NCBI GenBank assembly: GCA_020722005.1
Contig: DYLP01000015.1
Location: 1-54,836 of the forward strand
From: Melioribacter roseus
Lineage (GTDB): Bacteria; Bacteroidota; Ignavibacteria; Ignavibacteriales; Melioribacteraceae
Reading direction: 5' to 3'
Length of the DNA stretch: 54,836 bases
Position 1 is the first letter of the stretch. Every line of letters begins with the position of its first letter. Positions 36,342-43,990 of this stretch are shown one piece after another. The position numbers and the translations under genes are program-made. Below the pieces are notes generated by a model, which searched no databases, was not told the origin of the DNA, and saw only the letters and a program-made list of their open reading frames with translations.

Positions 36342-37631
36342 ATGCCAAAGAAAGAGAAAATATCAGTTATTACATTAGGATGCTCGAAAAATACGGTCGA
36401 TTCAGAACGCCTCATGAACCAGCTAAAAATAAACGATTTTGAGCTGACCGACAACCCTGAAAATGCAGATTCAATTATTATCAATACTTGCGGTTTTATT
36501 GAAGCCGCAAAAGAAGAATCGATAAATACAATTTTATCCGCAATTGAACTTAAGAAAAAAGGACAATTAAAAAAAGTTGTCGTTTCCGGATGCCTTTCCG
36601 AAAGGTATATGAACGATTTAAGGAAAGAAATTCCGGAGGTGGACGCTTATTTTGGTACCGAAGCCTACGAAGGAATTTTAAGGAAATTTGGCGGAAACTT
36701 GAAATATGAATTGCTCGGCGAACGACTGCTAACCACACCAAAACATTTTGCCTATCTTAAAATTTCCGAGGGTTGCGACAATCCCTGCTCGTTTTGTGCC
36801 ATCCCATTAATGCGAGGCAAACACAAAACGAAGCCAGTGGAAGATTTAATTGCCGAAGCTGAAAAATTGAGCACCCAGGGCGTCAAAGAACTAATTTTAA
36901 TCGGTCAGGATACTACCGATTACGGAATTGACCTCTATGGTAAAAGAAATATATCTGAACTGATAAATAAACTTTCGGAAATTAAATCAATTGAATGGAT
37001 TCGTTTAATGTACGCCTATCCTTCACATTTTCCCGAGAGCTTAATTGAAACGATCGCATCGAATCCTAAAGTATGCAAGTATATCGATATTCCTTTACAA
37101 CACATATCGGATAATGTGCTCAAATCGATGAGACGTGGAATTACTAAACGCCGCACACTTGAACTTCTGAACAAAATGCGTATGTCGATTCCAGAACTAA
37201 CATTGAGAACCACTTTTATTACGGGATATCCTGCTGAAACCGACGCCGATTTTGAAGAGCTGGTCAATTTTGTAAAAGAATTCGAGTTCGAACGATTTGG
37301 TGTATTTACATATTCAATGGAAGAAAATACTCCGAGCTTTATTTTAGGCGACCCACATTCAGAAGAATTGAAAGAAAAACGAAAGAACATTTTAATGGAA
37401 ATTCAAAAAGACATTTCGTATCGCAAAAACGAAAAGTTAATTGGTAAAAATCTCAAGGTATTAATCGATTCCTATGAAAACGGTGTCTATATCGGTAGAA
37501 CGGAGAGAGACGCTCCTGAAGTTGATTGCGAGGTATTTGTGGAAACGAACGAGAAACTCAAGATTGGCAATTTTTATGATACCGTAATTTATGATTGCAA
37601 CGAGTATGATTTATTTGCTAAATTGGATTAA
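36342..37631 (+). CDS. rimO: Ribosomal protein S12 methylthiotransferase RimO
   Basis: 429 residues from the ATG at 36342. RimO methylthiolates Asp89 of ribosomal protein S12. N-terminal UPF0004 cysteines are Cys14, Cys50 and Cys84; the radical-SAM motif CDNPCSFC supplies Cys145, Cys149 and Cys152. A C-terminal TRAM domain is present. The signature LGCSKNTVDSE separates RimO from MiaB. An in-frame ATG at 36315 is rejected because it lies before the predicted transcription start. It is followed 17 bases later by the second GWxTD gene, probably in one transcript. Confidence 0.95.
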   Translation: MPKKEKISVITLGCSKNTVDSERLMNQLKINDFELTDNPENADSIIINTCGFIEAAKEESINTILSAIELKKKGQLKKVVVSGCLSERYMNDLRKEIPEVDAYFGTEAYEGILRKFGGNLKYELLGERLLTTPKHFAYLKISEGCDNPCSFCAIPLMRGKHKTKPVEDLIAEAEKLSTQGVKELILIGQDTTDYGIDLYGKRNISELINKLSEIKSIEWIRLMYAYPSHFPESLIETIASNPKVCKYIDIPLQHISDNVLKSMRRGITKRRTLELLNKMRMSIPELTLRTTFITGYPAETDADFEELVNFVKEFEFERFGVFTYSMEENTPSFILGDPHSEELKEKRKNILMEIQKDISYRKNEKLIGKNLKVLIDSYENGVYIGRTERDAPEVDCEVFVETNEKLKIGNFYDTVIYDCNEYDLFAKLD

Positions 37632-37648
37632 AATTATCGGGGTAACAA

Positions 37649-38929
37649 ATGAAAAGCTTCGTATTATTATTTGTTTGCATGGTGTATACAATCTCGGCAC
37701 AGGTGGAGTCATCAGAAGATATTAACATCAGTAAATTCGAACCCGTTTTTTATACTGATTTCGTTCAATATAAAACAGCCGACGATACAAACAAAATTCG
37801 CCTCGACGTTTTCTTTCAGGTACCGTATGCTAATATACAATTCGTTAAAAGAGGCAATTCATTTTATGCCGAATACAGTCTCTCTGTTATATTTTACGAA
37901 GCCAAAACCGACAAAATGATTTTCGAAAGAATCTGGAAAGAAAGAATTTCTACAACAGATTTCGACGAAACCATTTCAAGAAATAATTTCAACATGTCCT
38001 ATAAATCATTTCCTATTGATGCAGGCGATTATAAAATTAAATGCATCCTCGAAGATACCGATTCAAGAAAAACACATTCGTATACCTATAACGTATCGTT
38101 AAAAAAATTCAATCGCGATCTTTCGGCAAGCGACATCCTGCTCGTTAAAGATATTCTGAAGAATGAAAGCGGTGAAGTTATTGTGCCAAATGTTTCAAGA
38201 ATAGTAACAAATAAAGACACCGTTCTCCGCTTCTATTACGAAATCTATTCCACAGAGAAAACGGAGTTAGAAATAACATATTTGCTCGAACACCTCGACA
38301 GCGAAAATAAAATAGAAGAAAAAAGAACACTAAGTCTCAATGATGGAATAAACACGGTTTACGATTCACTAAACACATTAAAATTCATACTCGGCACTTA
38401 CAAATTATTCATGACTGCAAAAGACTTAAAACGCAATTTAAGCGCCGAAGTCCAAAAGATTGTATTATCAAAAATAACCGGGTTACCAAATTCGATAACA
38501 GACATCGACAAAGCAATTGAACAGATGATCTACATCGCTTCACCCACCGCCCTGGCATATATAAAAGAAGGAAAAACTTACGAAGAAAGGTTGATGAGAT
38601 TCCTTGAATTCTGGGACAAGAAGAAACCAAATCCCAAGATGTTAGTAAATCCTATTATGAATGAATACTACAGACGAGTCGAGTACGCCAATAAAAATTT
38701 CAAAGCATTTGGAAACGAAGGCTGGCGTACCGACATGGGAATGATTTATATTACATTTGGTCCTCCCAGTTACGTAGAGAGGCATCCGTTTGACCCGGAT
38801 TCCAAACCGTATGAAATTTGGGATTATTACGAACTGAATCGTTCGTTCGTATTTGTAGACCAAACCGGATTCGGGGACTATCGACTTCTTAATCCAGATT
38901 ACAGTCGCTGGCCTGGTTATCGTTACTGA
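37649..38929 (+). CDS. GWxTD-domain exported protein
   Basis: 426 residues. A signal peptide ends near TISAQ. About 330 residues of beta-rich, low-similarity sequence lead to the C-terminal motif GWRTDMGMIYITFGPPSYVERHPF near residues 350-375, then an aromatic tail ending WPGYRY. This is the second GWxTD protein in the window; unlike the first it has no TPR region. It is co-directional with rimO and its stop overlaps the convergent FecR gene by 7 bases. The domain is named but has no established function; surface or periplasmic location is likely. Confidence 0.82.
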   Translation: MKSFVLLFVCMVYTISAQVESSEDINISKFEPVFYTDFVQYKTADDTNKIRLDVFFQVPYANIQFVKRGNSFYAEYSLSVIFYEAKTDKMIFERIWKERISTTDFDETISRNNFNMSYKSFPIDAGDYKIKCILEDTDSRKTHSYTYNVSLKKFNRDLSASDILLVKDILKNESGEVIVPNVSRIVTNKDTVLRFYYEIYSTEKTELEITYLLEHLDSENKIEEKRTLSLNDGINTVYDSLNTLKFILGTYKLFMTAKDLKRNLSAEVQKIVLSKITGLPNSITDIDKAIEQMIYIASPTALAYIKEGKTYEERLMRFLEFWDKKKPNPKMLVNPIMNEYYRRVEYANKNFKAFGNEGWRTDMGMIYITFGPPSYVERHPFDPDSKPYEIWDYYELNRSFVFVDQTGFGDYRLLNPDYSRWPGYRY

Positions 38930-39618
38930 GAAACTTCAGCCATTTTTTCCTTCAGCAATTTGCTGATTTTTTCCAGCCGTTTTATGCTTTCAGAATCTAT
39001 ATTGTATTGTGATATATCATTGATTTCTTCAGCGGCTTCATTAATAAGATTCATCTCAACCATCAATTCAACAAAGTAGATACGGTCAGATATCCGTTCT
39101 TTTGTTGCAGGATATTTTCTGTAGGTTTCTTTCGCAAGTAAAATGGCGGATTCTTTATACCCATTTTCAACAAGTTGTTTTGCTCCATTTAATTTTTTGA
39201 TCCCAAGCAAATTGGAAGCCTCTGATTCAGTTTCAGCCCTGCGGTTTTCGATTTTTTCGCTGTAAACGGCAGTATTACGAGTTTTGTTATTGTTTTTGCC
39301 GGGACGTATATTTTTAATTTCTTCAGAAGCCAGAGCCAGCAAAAGTTCGTTGAGTGTCATCTTTTTTATGTTATTGATTCCGAGCGCTGAATTATCCTCC
39401 AGAATAAATCTCGAGCCACCACTTTTCAAATAAACGACTGAATTTTTTCCAGTGGCAATAATATCCATTCCTGACAATTTCATCCCCTGCTTTACGGGTT
39501 TCCAGTTCTCTTCTGTCGTAGTTAGAACTTCAACGTCTCCCCTAACTTTTTCGACTTCGAACGTCTGTGCCATTATCGAGATTGTAAAAACTATCATCAT
39601 TGGAATTACTTTTTTCAT
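38923..39618 (-). CDS. FecR-domain exported protein with helical tail
   Basis: 231 residues. A signal peptide ends near IMAQTF. A FecR-like beta-sandwich follows (VEKVRGDVEVL, WKPVKQGMKLSGMDIIATGKNSVVYL), then helical segments that resemble TPR (AKQLVENGYKESAILLAKETYRKYPATKERI). Isolated periplasmic FecR domains often sit on outer-membrane-associated proteins. The start codon follows a clear AAGGAGG site. It is the last gene of the four-gene run headed by the Gly/Asn/Met-rich lipoprotein. No partner sigma factor is present, so classical FecR signalling is not implied. Confidence 0.76.
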   Translation of the reverse strand: MKKVIPMMIVFTISIMAQTFEVEKVRGDVEVLTTTEENWKPVKQGMKLSGMDIIATGKNSVVYLKSGGSRFILEDNSALGINNIKKMTLNELLLALASEEIKNIRPGKNNNKTRNTAVYSEKIENRRAETESEASNLLGIKKLNGAKQLVENGYKESAILLAKETYRKYPATKERISDRIYFVELMVEMNLINEAAEEINDISQYNIDSESIKRLEKISKLLKEKMAEVSQ

Positions 39619-39632
39619 AATGATATTCCTCC

Positions 39633-41639
39633 TTAATAAATATCAATAATAATCACTGTGCCTTTCGAGAGACCCAACTTTTCAATTGCCTCGCTATTAA
39701 ATTTATCTGCACCGGCTGTCCATGCATCTTTAAATCCACTCAAGACAGTTGTTTCTATTGGCAGCCATATCTGGTCGATTCCTTTTTCATTTTTTCGCAC
39801 AACTACTTTATTGTCATTATTTGTTATCTTAAATAATTCTGAAGGAGTAAGCTCCGTATTAACGAGTAAATTAACATGACTAACACCACCTAAATTTTTG
39901 TAGTCTACAAAAGCTGTTTGAATACCGATACTTTCGAGCATCGAAGAGAAGCATACACTCAAATCGTCACAATCGCCTCCTTTAAGTTCAATCGTTTCGT
40001 GGGGAAACTGCACACTCTCTGTGCTGGACCTCGGGTCAGATACATATTCCAGGCTATGCGAAAATTCATCGTAAAGAATTTTTATTTTCCTGAAAACGTC
40101 GGCTGTACTTTCTCGCGGATATTTATTGAGAATTTCTCTCGAATATTTGTTCGTAAACTCAAAATCTTTTCTAACAAAATAAATTAGATTGAATACATTG
40201 CCATCCCAGCTGTTTTTATCGTGAATTAAAACTGGTTTTTGAATATAATCGTCCGGTTCCGATTTATCGGTGTAAAGATAAAAATCTGCTTGTTCAATTT
40301 TTCTTTTGTCCACTTCTATATTCGAGATAGTAGTAAAAAAGCTGACATCGACAGTATCGCCAGGCAAGATTTTAACAACCGGAGAATATATCAGTTCGTT
40401 GTTAATGCCATTAATGAAACTTGCTGGACGTACTTCGACAATTTCATTCGAAATATTAACTACCCTTCCAGTTGCAAACGGTTTGTTTAAATAAATTTCT
40501 GAGAGAGTGGGGTAGACATCTGAATCGATCGAAACATCGATGAATTTAACAAATTGCTTGCTTTTGAAACTCAATGCCAAATTAAAGTTTACGAAAGCTC
40601 TATCCGTACTGTAAGGATTATTAAACAAGCTATAAATACCGTCGTTTACAAGCGACTCTGTCGTTTTAGAAGTATTATTCAAAGCATATATAATACCGCC
40701 CGCTGAAATCGTATATCCGTCTTTTGTAAAAGAAATCGAAGGGATAACCGACGAAATATAAGGTTGCCTGAATCTATCGTGTGCCAAAAGAGTTCCAGCC
40801 GTAATTATTCCCCCCGCTAAATTGAACGAATAATTTAATCCCGCATAAAAAGCTTTGTATTTATCAAATCCATACTCGTAACCAAATTTTGTCATAAATT
40901 TATTATTGCTCTTTAATTGAAACGAGGCGTGTATTCCTTTTTCAGTTTTTAATGAATAAAGACGGCTAGCTTCGCTTGAATTGTCCTCCTTACTTATAAA
41001 TAAATTAATTGTAGAAAGTGAGATTGATAATATGTCGTTCAAGATAAAATCAAATCCTAAATCCCCTCGCCAGAAGTTATCGCTCAATTCTTCTTCTTTA
41101 ATTGAAATATAATTTACGCTGTCGGTATAAAATAAAATTGGTGATTCCTCCCTGAAAGTTTGCTCGAAATATCTGAGAGATAAACCAAGATTGACACCCG
41201 AAGAAAATTTATAGGAATAACTTGTTCCGAATTTTTCAGAGTAATTTATTTCGGTTTTCAAATTGGCAACTGTGTCCGGCAGTTGAATCGTTGTGCTTCT
41301 TTTTATAATAAAGTTTTGGGCAATACCTGGACTGTAGCGAAAATAGAAATTATGATTACCGAATGCTTTTGAAATCGAGAGCGAATATAGATTTGAATTG
41401 AAACGGTTTTCGTTCTGGAAAGAAAAAGATGCCATCAGCTCGAAATCTTTTGTATTAGAAAAATTTGATATGTTGCCTTCCAGTCCGTTCATGCGAAACC
41501 TACTGGCGCTATTTAAATAACCATAATTATCGATGCTTTGCTGAGCGTAAATATTTTTCTGTCCAATGAACAGAAAAAATAATTCAAGGCAGATCGATCC
41601 TAATATTATGAATACTTTCCGAAACGATATAGGAATCAT
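39633..41639 (-). CDS. Outer-membrane beta-barrel protein with C-terminal transglutaminase-like domain
   Basis: 668 residues from the ATG at 41639, after which a signal peptide (about 5-33) is predicted. The middle 320 residues alternate strand-like stretches typical of a barrel (FELMASFSFQNENRF, YFRYSPGIAQNFII, GTSYSYKFSSGVNLG). The C-terminal 190 residues hold a transglutaminase-like triad: Cys in GGDCDD (about 555), His in GVSHVNLLV (about 587) and Glu in LPIETTV (about 627). The in-frame ATG at 41684 overlaps the upstream gene further and would separate the signal peptide. The gene overlaps its upstream neighbour by 56 bases. A protein cross-linking or peptidase role is possible; unproven. 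Confidence 0.72.
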   Translation of the reverse strand: MIPISFRKVFIILGSICLELFFLFIGQKNIYAQQSIDNYGYLNSASRFRMNGLEGNISNFSNTKDFELMASFSFQNENRFNSNLYSLSISKAFGNHNFYFRYSPGIAQNFIIKRSTTIQLPDTVANLKTEINYSEKFGTSYSYKFSSGVNLGLSLRYFEQTFREESPILFYTDSVNYISIKEEELSDNFWRGDLGFDFILNDILSISLSTINLFISKEDNSSEASRLYSLKTEKGIHASFQLKSNNKFMTKFGYEYGFDKYKAFYAGLNYSFNLAGGIITAGTLLAHDRFRQPYISSVIPSISFTKDGYTISAGGIIYALNNTSKTTESLVNDGIYSLFNNPYSTDRAFVNFNLALSFKSKQFVKFIDVSIDSDVYPTLSEIYLNKPFATGRVVNISNEIVEVRPASFINGINNELIYSPVVKILPGDTVDVSFFTTISNIEVDKRKIEQADFYLYTDKSEPDDYIQKPVLIHDKNSWDGNVFNLIYFVRKDFEFTNKYSREILNKYPRESTADVFRKIKILYDEFSHSLEYVSDPRSSTESVQFPHETIELKGGDCDDLSVCFSSMLESIGIQTAFVDYKNLGGVSHVNLLVNTELTPSELFKITNNDNKVVVRKNEKGIDQIWLPIETTVLSGFKDAWTAGADKFNSEAIEKLGLSKGTVIIIDIY

Positions 41640-42468
41640 CGGTAAATTTATCTGTGTTTTCAATTTTTCTTGCAAAACTAACAACTAAAGAACGGTTGTC
41701 TTTATCAATTATATTTTTAAAAACTTTAAAAGGCACTTTCATATTTCCATTGTCATTTCCCTTTACTTTCATGAGAGGATTAACTTCCCCGTTCTGATTT
41801 ATGGTTGCAAATACGATTTCTACACGTCCTCGTCCTTCGGAATTCCATTCGAGGTCAAAATACTCATCACTGGCGTTCCTGTTTCCAATTAATCTAACCC
41901 TTCCGATAATTTCAGACGGTGTGGGTATGTCGAATTCGATATTTCGACCAGGTCCGCTAACCACCCTAAAATTTACTCTACCTGCATACGGAAAGTTATT
42001 CATCCTTCCCATCATGTTCATCATTCTTTGAGAAGCAAAATATTTCACACCCAATAGTGTATCGAGATATACCGAACCAATTTTATACTTTAGTTTATAG
42101 TCAATTTTTCTTGCCTGGAAATTGTTAAAAAAGACAGAATTCATTTGCAGCGTTTTGTAACCCAGCATATGTCCATTCGCTGTTTGAACGGGGTTAGATT
42201 TATCATTAAATATAGCATAATAATAACCTTCCGTTTGAACCGTTCTAAAGTTCGTATTGCGCACCCCCACAACACTTACGACAATACTTTTATCTATATT
42301 CCTGTCGACAATTCCTGTGCTATCGTAGTCCAGATTTGCCGAGCCAGGAGGTACAGCCTCGAATTCGACCTCAGAAGTATTAGTAACTTCAATTAATTCG
42401 GTTGGGAGCGGCTCGCCGCAACTGAATAGTAAAATCGATATCAACAATGTTAATGTTATGTTCTTCAT
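41584..42468 (-). CDS. Lipoprotein of unknown function
   Basis: 294 residues. The lipobox LLFSC (Cys17) follows a short hydrophobic leader; the mature N-terminus is GEPLPTELIEV. Segments of beta-type sequence recur (VSVVGVRNTNFRTVQTEGYYYAIFN, RVNFRVVSGPGRNIEFDIP, GRGRVEIVFATINQNGEVNPL). No family is recognised. It lies between the Gly/Asn/Met-rich lipoprotein and the barrel protein, whose coding regions it adjoins or overlaps. A perfect 20-base palindrome sits just upstream of its start. Likely an envelope partner of the barrel protein. Confidence 0.68.
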   Translation of the reverse strand: MKNITLTLLISILLFSCGEPLPTELIEVTNTSEVEFEAVPPGSANLDYDSTGIVDRNIDKSIVVSVVGVRNTNFRTVQTEGYYYAIFNDKSNPVQTANGHMLGYKTLQMNSVFFNNFQARKIDYKLKYKIGSVYLDTLLGVKYFASQRMMNMMGRMNNFPYAGRVNFRVVSGPGRNIEFDIPTPSEIIGRVRLIGNRNASDEYFDLEWNSEGRGRVEIVFATINQNGEVNPLMKVKGNDNGNMKVPFKVFKNIIDKDNRSLVVSFARKIENTDKFTDDSYIVSESIHNIRIDLP

Positions 42469-42494
42469 TTTTTAAGACCTGCCTTTAATTATAC

Positions 42495-42514
42495 GAGGAG
42501 GCAATTGCCTCCTC
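42495..42514. terminator. Perfect 20-base palindrome between two lipoprotein genes
   Basis: The arm GAGGAGGCAA is followed immediately by its exact complement TTGCCTCCTC. On the minus strand it would form a strong hairpin after the upstream lipoprotein stop. No long T run follows, so it may be an attenuator or a 3' stabiliser rather than a full terminator. Confidence 0.45.
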
Positions 42515-42545
42515 ATAAAATATAATCATATAAAAGATAAAACGC

Positions 42546-43628
42546 TCATTGGATAAGATACGGAATTCCCCATGTCTTTTCTTCAACTGGCGTATCGGTA
42601 TCTTTAATTACTCCTTGCGGCAGCATATTGACTACTGCATGCATAAATCCAGGCATTGTGTTTGTGATAATAGTTTTTTCGTATGTACGGATGTAATAGA
42701 CACCGTCGAATTGGGTATCGATCAATTCGAAGCGCTCTTTAACTCGGTTACCTTTATTGATTATCGAAGCGCCGTGAGTTACAGCTACAAAGTCAGGCTC
42801 TTCATAAATACTTTTTACTTCGACTGTAATTGTAATAGGCTCTCTTTTTCTGATATAAGGGATCATACCGTACATACCTCTGTTACCGTATGCATTGCCA
42901 TTGTTATAATTATGTTGTCCGCCATTGTTTTGATTATTGCCATGCATACCCATTCCACTGTTTTGACCATAACCGGGATTTCCGCCCATCATTGCTTGTT
43001 CTCCAGTCATAAGTCTCCTCCCCAGATCGAAGAAGAAATCATTCGGTGAAGTAATAGTAATAGAATTGCCTTCGAGCGTGGTTAAAGTAATTTTAGTAAT
43101 TGCAATATTATCAGTGGATGTACCAGCTTCGGGCAATGACATACCGATTATTTTCCAGTCGACAAGATTATCGCCTGTGCTGTCAACGCGTTCGTACTTA
43201 ATTTTGCGCGTCATAACAGTCGTAAACGGTTTTTTTACAAGAGTGTCAGGTACATTTGTACTGTCTTGCAATGCCCCAAGTATAAGTAATTCACCTTCGA
43301 ATCTCTTCGTAAGTGTACCGAGGGCAGTATCAGCACCGTATTCAATCTGAAGATCACGTTCTACGAGATGAATTACCTGTCCTACTCTTAAAGGATAAAT
43401 TGTTTTAGCCAGACCACTTCCTAAAATATTCATGGCGTCTTCTTCATTAAAATTTGGCTCGAAGGAATTAACCGCCTCGTCTTCATAAGTAATTTTTTCA
43501 AGCGCAGCTTTAACCGAAAGCCCCGATTCGGGTTCTGTAATTAAACTATTGTCATTACATCCGACAAAAAGTAGTGCAAACAATAAGATTGCAGCTGGTA
43601 CTGCTAAGTAAGACCTTCTAACTTTCAT
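42546..43628 (-). CDS. Lipoprotein with Gly/Asn/Met-rich segment
   Basis: 360 residues from the ATG at 43628. The lipobox is LFVGC (Cys24). The first 200 residues of the mature protein are beta-rich, with a strand pair around VIHLVERDLQIEYGADTALG. Residues about 209-256 are a low-complexity insert rich in Gly, Asn and Met (runs such as NNQNNGGQHNYNNGNAYGN). A conserved-looking strand region resumes after it (TITVEVKSIYEEPDFVAV). I do not know the family. The start was chosen over 43700 because GGGAGGT lies 5 bases before the ATG. It heads the envelope run and lies next to a sigma-54 activator. Confidence 0.7.
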   Translation of the reverse strand: MKVRRSYLAVPAAILLFALLFVGCNDNSLITEPESGLSVKAALEKITYEDEAVNSFEPNFNEEDAMNILGSGLAKTIYPLRVGQVIHLVERDLQIEYGADTALGTLTKRFEGELLILGALQDSTNVPDTLVKKPFTTVMTRKIKYERVDSTGDNLVDWKIIGMSLPEAGTSTDNIAITKITLTTLEGNSITITSPNDFFFDLGRRLMTGEQAMMGGNPGYGQNSGMGMHGNNQNNGGQHNYNNGNAYGNRGMYGMIPYIRKREPITITVEVKSIYEEPDFVAVTHGASIINKGNRVKERFELIDTQFDGVYYIRTYEKTIITNTMPGFMHAVVNMLPQGVIKDTDTPVEEKTWGIPYLIQ

Positions 43629-43633
43629 TTTGA

Positions 43634-43640
43634 ACCTCCC
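43634..43640 (-). promoter_or_regulatory. Shine-Dalgarno site of the Gly/Asn/Met-rich lipoprotein
   Basis: The minus strand reads GGGAGGT, 5 bases before the ATG at 43628. It rules out the in-frame ATG at 43700, which would also precede the candidate -24/-12 promoter. Confidence 0.75.
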
Positions 43641-43678
43641 TTTTTGTGTGATTATATCGTTGTTCCGGCTATGAAGAT

Positions 43679-43693
43679 ACATACAATGTGCCA
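43679..43693 (-). promoter_or_regulatory. Candidate sigma-54 (-24/-12) promoter
   Basis: The minus strand reads TGGCAC, 5 bases, then ATGT. The consensus is TGGCAC-N5-TTGC, so the -24 half is perfect, while the -12 half keeps the central TG and lacks the final C. Transcription would start about 40 bases before the lipoprotein ATG at 43628. The neighbouring gene encodes a sigma-54 activator, which raises the prior. The -12 mismatch keeps confidence moderate. Confidence 0.42.
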
Positions 43694-43745
43694 AATTCAT
43701 TTTCTTAAAAAATGGGGTAAATTCTCATTTTTTCTCAATTAAAAT

Positions 43746-43776
43746 TGCCTGGAAAACTGGCTAGAAATGCCTGGAA
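43746..43776. repeat. Pair of 9-base direct repeats, possible activator-binding sites
   Basis: TGCCTGGAA occurs at 43746-43754 and again at 43768-43776, 22 bases apart (about two helical turns). A half-site CTGGC lies between them at 43757-43761. They lie about 55-80 bases upstream of the candidate -24 element. That distance suits enhancer-type sites for a sigma-54 activator. The link to the adjacent CHASE2 regulator is inferred. Confidence 0.45.
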
Positions 43777-43990
43777 TAAAAAATTCACTCAGTTTAGTAG
43801 TTTATGAAATAGAGCGATATTGAAGTTTATCCAACATATTTAAATTTGTATCAATTTTTAGAGCTGTAAATGCTTCCTTACAGTGTTTACTATAAGCTCT
43901 TCGAGGCTACTCAGTCACCTTATAAATTTTTCATTATGTGGTCGCTAAGTTGTACAATCAGGGCGTATTGAAGTGAACGGCAGGAGTTAC

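Larger units (their letters stand above)
43629..43990. other. 362-base non-coding gap between the activator and the lipoprotein operon
   Basis: This is the longest gene-free stretch in the window. It holds the Shine-Dalgarno site, the candidate -24/-12 promoter and the repeated TGCCTGGAA elements described separately. From about 43780 to 43990 I see AT-rich sequence with no hairpin, RNA gene or convincing small reading frame. Confidence 0.5.

Noticed and set aside
38923-39618. FecR-domain protein as an anti-sigma regulator
   Set aside because: No ECF sigma gene or TonB receptor is adjacent, and the protein has a signal peptide but no membrane helix.
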